A DNA stretch of 13,686 nt, from the NCBI GenBank assembly GCA_016748015.1, contig JAAOMT010000231.1, forward strand, positions 271,453 through 285,138. The letters are read 5' to 3'. This document shows positions 8,750-13,686 of the stretch, one piece after another (within the stretch, counting starts at the first letter, position 1; each line of letters begins with the position of its first letter). Both the position numbers and the translations under genes were made by a program. The notes beneath the pieces were generated by a model, which did no database searches, was not told where the DNA came from, and saw only the letters and a list, made by a program, of their open reading frames with translations. Source of the DNA: Geosiphon pyriformis. Taxonomy: Eukaryota > Glomeromycota > Glomeromycetes > Archaeosporales > Geosiphonaceae.

Positions 8750-9155
8750 TGTTAGTGACTCCAGGCCTGGATAGAAAACGTTTTTCTTGATAAAATTCCT
8801 ATTTCTTTTTACATTTCTTTTATTTTTTTTCTTTTATTATTATAATCATTAGGATAGCCTACAGACGAGATTCTTGTAGAAGAGTTGACTTTCACAACAA
8901 AGTAACTACACATTTTTAGTGAGCTTCCAGACAAGCAATTCCTGGGAAAGAGTTGACGTTTACTACAACATAATTACATAAAGTAACTGGCAAGGAATTG
9001 GCCATTCCACTTATAAGCCCAGCAGTTCAAATTATAGGAGATAATTTGAAGATAAATTCAGTTACTGGAGGTTTAACCACATCCAGAAAACGTGAATTCA
9101 CAGCAAATAAGTATCAACAACATTACAGAAAAGAGACCAAAAACCTCCAGTAACA
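8750..9155 (+). repeat. Candidate 5' LTR of right element
   Basis: The inner edge GTAACA at 9150-9155 is followed at once by the primer-binding site. The outer edge TGTTAG at 8750 is chosen because it gives TG...CA ends with partly inverted termini (TGTTA / TAACA); it is not proven. A T-rich run lies at about 8800-8840, a TATA-like TTATAAG at about 9011-9017, and an imperfect direct repeat at 8861-8980. Length would be 406 bp. Confidence 0.48.
8861..8980 (+). repeat. Imperfect direct repeat in the U3 region of the right LTR
   Basis: Two blocks about 66-68 bases apart share CAGAC (8862, 8928), AAGAGTTGAC (8880, 8948) and a following ACAACA-rich stretch with AGTAACT. Repeated U3 blocks are often transcription-factor sites in LTR elements; that role is an inference here. 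Confidence 0.5.
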
Positions 9156-9170
9156 TTTGGTGCTCTTCCA
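9156..9170 (+). promoter_or_regulatory. Primer-binding site, right element
   Basis: TTTGGTGCTCTTCC directly follows the LTR end and would pair with a tRNA ending in GGAAGAGCACCA. It differs from the commonly seen initiator-Met type site (TGGTATCAGAGC), so another tRNA is implied. The Gag start follows 30 bases later. Confidence 0.55.
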
Positions 9171-9200
9171 CAGAAACAACACAGCAAAAACAACTTTAAA

Positions 9201-11021
9201 GTGGCGACCACACCAGACACAACAACTCTAGAGTATTACCAATCAATTTACACCCACTGCAAGCAAAGATTCAACATTCCAGACGGAATTGAAGTTGTCA
9301 AGAAATCAGTATACCAATACATTGAAAACCACATCAACAATTATCTTTTTGGAAATTACAATATCTCAGAAGTTAGAAGCAACTTTTACAATAATTTAGC
9401 ACACTATTCACAGTTGGGAACTGAAGACCTTAATAGTGAAACACTTGCCACTTACTTTCACGAACTTAATTTTAACATTATCAAATACTGTGAAGAAACA
9501 TATCCAGTGCAGTCTCAATACACTATTGATTTTGAATCGAAAACAGAAATAAGCAACAAAGGCAAAAACAAATTAAAGCAATATTCAAGAACCACCCCAA
9601 ATACTCCAACACTACCAAAAACAACTGCCAAACATTTACAAACACCTGAACAGAGAACCAGTTCAAAACTTCCACTTATTATCACACCTTTTCCAGCTTC
9701 ACTTGCACAAGCACAAACACCTAATTCATCCTTGAATCAATTTGCAAGACCAGAAGATTTTACATCACTCAGAAGTCCCACCAGACAACAAGAACTCCTT
9801 CAAACTAGTTCTAATCTCCTTGATTTTCTAGCTGAAAATCAAAGTGAACACTCTGAGACAGCAGCAAACAAAGAAAACAACTCTGAAATAACCGAAGAAG
9901 AATCAATAGACAGTGAAAACGAAGAAGATGAAATGACAACATATATTGCAAAAATCCCTGAATTCAATGGAGAAGATATTGAGACCAGTCCCCAAGAATG
10001 GCTCGACCAAGTTACTAAAGCTGGAGATACAAATGGATGGAATGCTGCCAGAATGTTAAGAACAATACCCTACTTTCTTAAAAGAACAGCAGGAAAATGG
10101 TTTGAAAACCTTGCTGTCCCATTCAATGATTAGAATGCTTTCAAAGCAGCCTTCCTTGAACAGTTTACTGACAATAATACCTCCATTACTTTTCACAATT
10201 GTTTTCAAAATATCAAACAAGAACCCTCCGAATCCGTTATGACTTATATTGGGAAATTCAACAAACTTTTCAGATAGATTTGCCAACTCGAAACAAACAA
10301 TTATTATTCTGATGCTCAAATCTTGGATCAATTTATCGCTGGTCTAAAAAATAAACTAATTAAAAAAGTTCACTCACATGTACCAGAAGATTTAAACTCT
10401 GCTATACAGCATGCAAAAAGATATGAAATGGCCATAGAAGAAGCCAATCATACAAAACTTGTAAATTTGGCAATTGGAAAAACCAGCTCAGCAGCTGAGG
10501 AAAAAATTGACCAACTCACAAAGAAGGTTGAAAACTATTTTACCAACCAACAACAACAACAACTCCAAAGATATCAACCACCCCAAAGACGAAATCAAAA
10601 TAACTTTGCACCACTTTCCAATAACCAGCCCTAGAATTGCCATTATTGTGGAATCTTTGGCCACTAGAAAAAAGATTACAGAAAGCTGCAACGAGACCAA
10701 CAAAATAGGGGTAATCAACGTTACTCTTCACCACAGCAATCTTATTATCAACCATCACCACCAGCTTACTATCCACCAAGACTCCAGTACTAAAATAACT
10801 ATTATCAGCCCACCCCACAATCAATCCAACAGCAATACCAACAACCACTCACCCAACATTATCAAGTACCTGCTCGAAGACTGATTACACAAAATCAATT
10901 TATACCACAAAACTAATACCAAGTAAACAACAGTAGAATCAGTTCGAACAACCAATTGGTTCCCTGAAATACCACTCAAACAAGACCCAACCATTACCAT
11001 ACTCAACCCAGTTATTTAACA
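9201..11021 (+). pseudogene. gag: Gag, right Ty3/gypsy element (stop-interrupted)
   Basis: Particle structural protein. By homology to the left copy it begins at 9201, where the codon is GTG (GTGGCG) and not ATG; no in-frame ATG lies between the primer-binding site and this point, so the start codon has probably been lost. The N-terminal domain (YHELNFN-like region, 9201-9500) is followed by a T/P/S-rich linker and an acidic stretch (ENNSEITEEESIDSENEEDE). The capsid-type domain from about 9933 has NGWNAARMLRTIPYFLKR, then stops at 10131 and 10275; the latter stands where the left copy has Gln. EEANHTKLVNLAIGKTSS matches the left copy. The zinc knuckle at 10638-10679 reads C-HY-C-GIFG-H-(stop)KKD-Y: the last Cys has become Tyr (TGC to TAC) and a TAG lies inside it. 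A Q/P/Y-rich tail (10680-11021) with three more stops leads in frame to the protease. Confidence 0.85.
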
Positions 11022-11560
11022 ATGCCAGAAGAACAGGATTTTCACTATACTGCACTCTCGGAAGGTAGAGCTGCAGCACAACAACAACAAAACCCTTCTT
11101 ATAACCACACCATTATTCCACCAGCCCAAATTGCTGAAAATGCCAATCTCTCTGATATCTTTCCTTTTGAATTTGAAGCAAATGAATCACCATTCTTGCT
11201 TAGCAATGCAGTGGCTAATGAGCAAAAAGCCATCACTGCAATGTACACAGAAGCTGAAGTAAAAGGAAAGCCAATTCGCTTGATCCTAGACAGTAAATCT
11301 GCCAAAAGCATTATTATCTACCAGTTAATGCAACAGTTGAAAAGAAATGTCGACCGACCAGCTCAAACAGTAATTGTCACTGCTGATGGCATGAAAAAGA
11401 CCCCAGTAGAAGAAATTAACAATTTTCTATTCACTCTTGATGGAATTATCATTCCAGTCAAAGTTCTTGTAATGGACGCACCCCAGTATCAAGCTCTCGT
11501 CAGAAATGATTGGCTTCAAGAAGCCAATGCTAATCTGAATTGGGAAACACAAGAGTTAAC
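11022..11560 (+). pseudogene. pro: Retropepsin-like aspartic protease, right element (inactive)
   Basis: Same frame as Gag. After a leader with DIFPFEFEANES comes AITAMYTEAEVKGK, then LILDSKSAKSIII, where the expected triplet is D-S-G: the catalytic Asp is kept (11289-11291) but Gly is Lys (11295-11297), a change fitting two G-to-A steps; the next conserved Gly is also Lys (11304-11306). The flap-side TADGMKKTPVEEINNF and the C-terminal KVLVMDAPQYQALVRNDWL follow. NWETQELTISYQGQHAWVP closes the domain and aligns with the left copy. This stretch is open from 11022 to 11933, but the damaged triplet argues against activity. Confidence 0.82.
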
Positions 11561-11828
11561 AATTTCCTACCAAGGACAACACGCCTGGGTACCTGCCATT
11601 TGTGGTACATTCAACAAACGCTCTGAAAAAGCCCCAGCTTTTGAATTTGAACCGGAAGAAGAAAAACCAATAATCAAAACATTCATGGCTTTTGGATCAA
11701 CGTCCAACTGGGCCGATGAAACAAAACAAGAACATTTTACCCCACACACTAAACCCAAAACCTCTGGATGGAATATACCTTACTCAAAACCCGAACCAAG
11801 AAAACAACGCCCCTATATTTCCCTTAAA
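11561..11828 (+). other. Acidic/Trp-containing linker between protease and Cys-rich domain, right element
   Basis: An open part of the polyprotein: FEFEPEEEKP, then GSTSNWADETKQEHF and KTSGWNIPYSKPEPRKQRP. SNWADE and SGWN may be single remnants of the W-D modules that are repeated in the left element (SWADAD, AWDDNN). No domain is recognised. Confidence 0.5.
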
Positions 11829-12446
11829 TGTAAGGACTGTCACAAGAAACTATTATCAATGGGAGCCTGCATTTTGCCTGAAGAAGAATATGAGAATCAT
11901 ACTTGTTATTACTACAAGGCTTGCCACAGAGAGTGATGGGGCCATCTAATAAAAAGGAGTGGAAAATGGGACAACACCTCTTGTTTGACTTGTGGAAAGA
12001 TGCTACCAGAAGAATGCAATTGGATTGATATAGCAATGAGAAGAGGCATCTGCAATCAGACCTGCCAATATGCTTTATCAATTTCAGAAAAAGTAAAAAG
12101 AAGAACACCCTTTAATGCAACATACAATAGTGCTCTCAACAAACTTTATCACTACTCTTATAATGCCGAGATGATTTTTGACTTAGCAATGGCATTAATT
12201 AATGGAGCTACCAAAGAAGATGTTCGTCAAATAAAGAAAGCAGAATACATTGAATACACTATGGAATTAGCTGGATTCGATTACGAAGATGAAGTAGAAG
12301 TCTACCACCAAATTGCAAGTCACACCTACCCGACCCAAGAAGCTCAAATTCAACGATTAGAGCAAATGAACATTAGGCTATGTGAAGAATGCATTATGCC
12401 TTGCAATGAACAATAGTGTTCTGAATGCTATGCTCTTAGTATCCCC
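11829..12446 (+). pseudogene. Cys-rich (zinc-finger-like) domain and CxxC-x8-CxxC, right element
   Basis: A block of ten Cys at 11829-12070: KCKDCHKKLLSMGAC, HTCYYYKACHRE, a TGA at 11934, SGKWDNTSCLTCGK, PEECNWIDIA and GICNQTCQYALS. It matches the left element in order and spacing (CxxC, SMGAC, GKWDN, CxxC, CQY). A helical segment follows (INGATKEDVRQIKKAEYIEY), then RLCEEC and CSEC at 12381-12428, a CxxC-x8-CxxC with a TAG at 12414 inside; the left copy keeps the same spacing exactly. Zinc binding is inferred from the Cys pattern. A nucleic-acid or protein contact role in the particle is possible, but I recognise no named family. Confidence 0.68.
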
Positions 12447-13000
12447 TTGCTCAGCGAAAATGATGAGAATAAAATTGAATTCGGAGAACCTGAAGAAACA
12501 GAAGAAATTGAAACAACACTTATCTACCTTATTGAAAATCAGCCTGCCTTACAACTTAAATACTTCAACAACAACGGACAAGGAATAAAACCCAAAAAAG
12601 CACACGAAATTGATGCTGGATATGACCTAAGATATCCAGGCAAAAATACTCTTGTTCTCAAACCCAAATCTTTCACAAAAATCAACCTCAAAATTGCACT
12701 CGAAATCCCGCCAGGAGCAATGGTTCAAATCACCTCCCGGTCCTTTCTGGCAAGCAAAAGAATCAATGTCAGAGAAGGAATAATTGATGCTGAATATACT
12801 GGAGACATAACAGTAATGCTTCAAAATGAAACTGACAAACCATTCAAGATCGAACATGCTGAAAAAATTGCCCAAGCTATTTATCTACTCTTAATCAACA
12901 TTTCGGGTTTGCAACTAGTCAATTAAAGAGAACAATTAGGAAAAAGTGATAGAGAAACCCAAGGTTTTGGTTCAACTGGACGATTCACAGTTCCAGTTAA
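12447..13000 (+). pseudogene. Trimeric-type dUTPase, right element
   Basis: All five dUTPase motifs are visible: I AGYDLR (12615-12632), II PPGAMVQITSRSFLA (12708-12752; family usually RSS, so Ser to Phe), III GIIDAEYTGDI with catalytic Asp (12786-12788) and Tyr, IV IEHAEKIAQAI (12849-12881), and V RETQGFGSTG (12951-12980; first Gly to Glu). An acidic leader (EFGEPEETEEIE) precedes the domain. A TAA at 12924 splits motif V from the rest. In the family the enzyme keeps dUTP low during reverse transcription; here it would have been a module of the Gag-Pol polyprotein between protease and RT. It is much better preserved than the left copy but still cannot give a complete enzyme. Confidence 0.9.
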
Positions 13001-13412
13001 TATAGCTCTTAACACACAGAACGAATCCCACCAGATTCTCAGACTTCCACAACTGATTACTATCTCATCCTTTGGAGAACATCCGGAAATCTACATCTGC
13101 CCAAAGTCAACAACCACACAACAAATTTTTGAGTCCAATGAACAAGTTTGCTTGGAACATAATATTTTGATCCCAAATATTTATATTCCAGAAGGAACAA
13201 AGAAAGTCCAAGTTACTTTTTACAACCCCAATAATCACCCCATAATTTTATTAAATAATTTAGAAATTGGAGTTATTCACAGTAATAAATTTCAACAAGA
13301 ATTACCCCAAATAGTTCCCAATTTCTCTGAAATTATTGGACATTCAATACCAAAAACCAACTCAAACTCCAGCTCCGAAAACTACCATGTTGTCATGGAA
13401 AAACTATCTTGA
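13001..13412 (+). pseudogene. Beta-rich domain between dUTPase and RT, right element
   Basis: Follows dUTPase motif V in frame (TVPVNIALN). It contains LPQLITISSFGEHPEIYI, NILIPNIYIPEGTKKVQVTF and IILLNNLEIGVIHSN, and ends at a TGA at 13410 after a Ser/Asn-rich tail. Strand-rich spacing with a PEGTKK turn resembles the corresponding left segment (PAKSYNSIKISIYN). The function is unknown; it may help assemble the dUTPase trimer or the RT, which is a guess. Confidence 0.5.
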
Positions 13413-13427
13413 ATCAACATGGGACAA

Positions 13428-13686
13428 CTTGAACCACAACAACAGACCCAGCTCAAAGAGCTAATTGCAGAATTTGCTGACATCTTTGCCAAAAACAACA
13501 ATGACTTAGGAAGAACTGATTTGGTTTAACACCAAATCTATACAGGAGATGCCAAACCAAGACGACAACAAGCCTACTGAGTTGTCCCAGAAAGTCACCA
13601 ATTTATCCGAGAAGAAGTACAATGGATGCTTAACAATGGGCTTATTCAACCATCAATGAGCCCATGGGCCTCACCTGTGGTCCTAG
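13428..13686 (+). pseudogene. pol: Reverse transcriptase N-terminus, right element (cut by window edge)
   Basis: The start of a Ty3/gypsy RT: LKELIAEFADIFAKNN, TDLV*HQIYTGDAKPRRQQA, FIREEVQWMLNNGLIQPSMS and PWASPVVL at the window end. GLIQPSxSPWASPVVL is the hallmark opening of Ty3-type RT. Stops at 13527 (Gln in the left copy) and 13578 break it. The catalytic YxDD lies beyond the window. Confidence 0.88.

Larger units (their letters stand above)
8750..13686 (+). mobile_element. Ty3/gypsy LTR retrotransposon with dUTPase, right copy (partial, decayed)
   Basis: Order on the plus strand: candidate LTR, primer-binding site, Gag, protease, acidic linker, Cys-rich domain, CxxC-x8-CxxC, dUTPase, beta-rich segment and RT N-terminus. 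From 9201 to the window end (about 1,495 codons) every recognisable part lies in one frame, with 13 in-frame stops (10131, 10275, 10632, 10665, 10791, 10914, 10965, 11934, 12414, 12924, 13410, 13527, 13578) and no frameshift. It shares the domain order of the left copy but is clearly diverged in protein sequence, so the two belong to related but distinct families. The rest of Pol and the 3' LTR lie outside the window. Confidence 0.88.

Noticed and set aside
10474-10884. Alternative-frame open reading frames on both strands in the Gag tail
   Set aside because: They arise from CAA/AAC-rich sequence. The zinc knuckle and its continuity with Gag and protease lie in a different plus frame.
10600-11022. 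Programmed frameshift between Gag and Pol
   Set aside because: Gag, protease, dUTPase and RT are all in one frame in the right copy, so no frameshift is needed.
1-13686. Infectious virus or endogenous animal retrovirus
   Set aside because: There is dUTPase, but no envelope is visible, and the Gag, RT and LINE families have a fungal retrotransposon character; however, the 3' ends are outside the window.

Overview
The window is a graveyard of retroelements with no recognisable host gene, tRNA or rRNA. Its AT-rich base composition and the wording of the reverse transcriptase and Gag proteins match families I know from arbuscular mycorrhizal fungi (Glomeromycotina, Rhizophagus-like). That assignment rests on recognition of protein style, not on a database search.

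Layout. (1) About 1-5695, minus strand: the 5' part of a Ty3/gypsy LTR retrotransposon. In element order it has a candidate 5' LTR, primer-binding site, Gag (N-terminal domain, capsid, CCHC knuckle), aspartic protease, a W-D repeat linker, a Cys-rich domain, a CxxC-x8-CxxC element, a trimeric-type dUTPase, a beta-rich segment, and the start of the reverse transcriptase (RT), cut by the window edge. (2) About 5696-5994: AT-rich spacer with a TATA-like site and a cluster of GGAATTC repeats. (3) About 5995-8193, plus strand: a 5'- and 3'-truncated non-LTR (LINE-type) RT pseudogene. (4) 8194-8749: AT-rich spacer with a degenerate 20-bp tandem repeat and an LTR-like remnant. (5) About 8750-13686, plus strand: a second, diverged copy of the same Ty3/gypsy architecture, from 5' LTR to the start of RT.

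The two Ty3 elements lie head to head around the LINE remnant. In both, Gag and Pol read in one frame, so they would have made a single Gag-Pol polyprotein without programmed frameshifting. The notable part is the order protease - Cys-rich zinc-finger-like domain - dUTPase - RT, present in two clearly diverged copies and so once under selection.

All three elements are dead mainly through in-frame stop codons. Almost no indels are visible: none in the LINE remnant, none in the right element, and only one or two near 1640-1730 in the left element. Most stops are explained by C-to-T or G-to-A changes, and several can be checked directly by comparing the two Ty3 copies. This looks like cytosine-deamination decay on both DNA strands (methylation-linked or RIP-like) rather than random loss.
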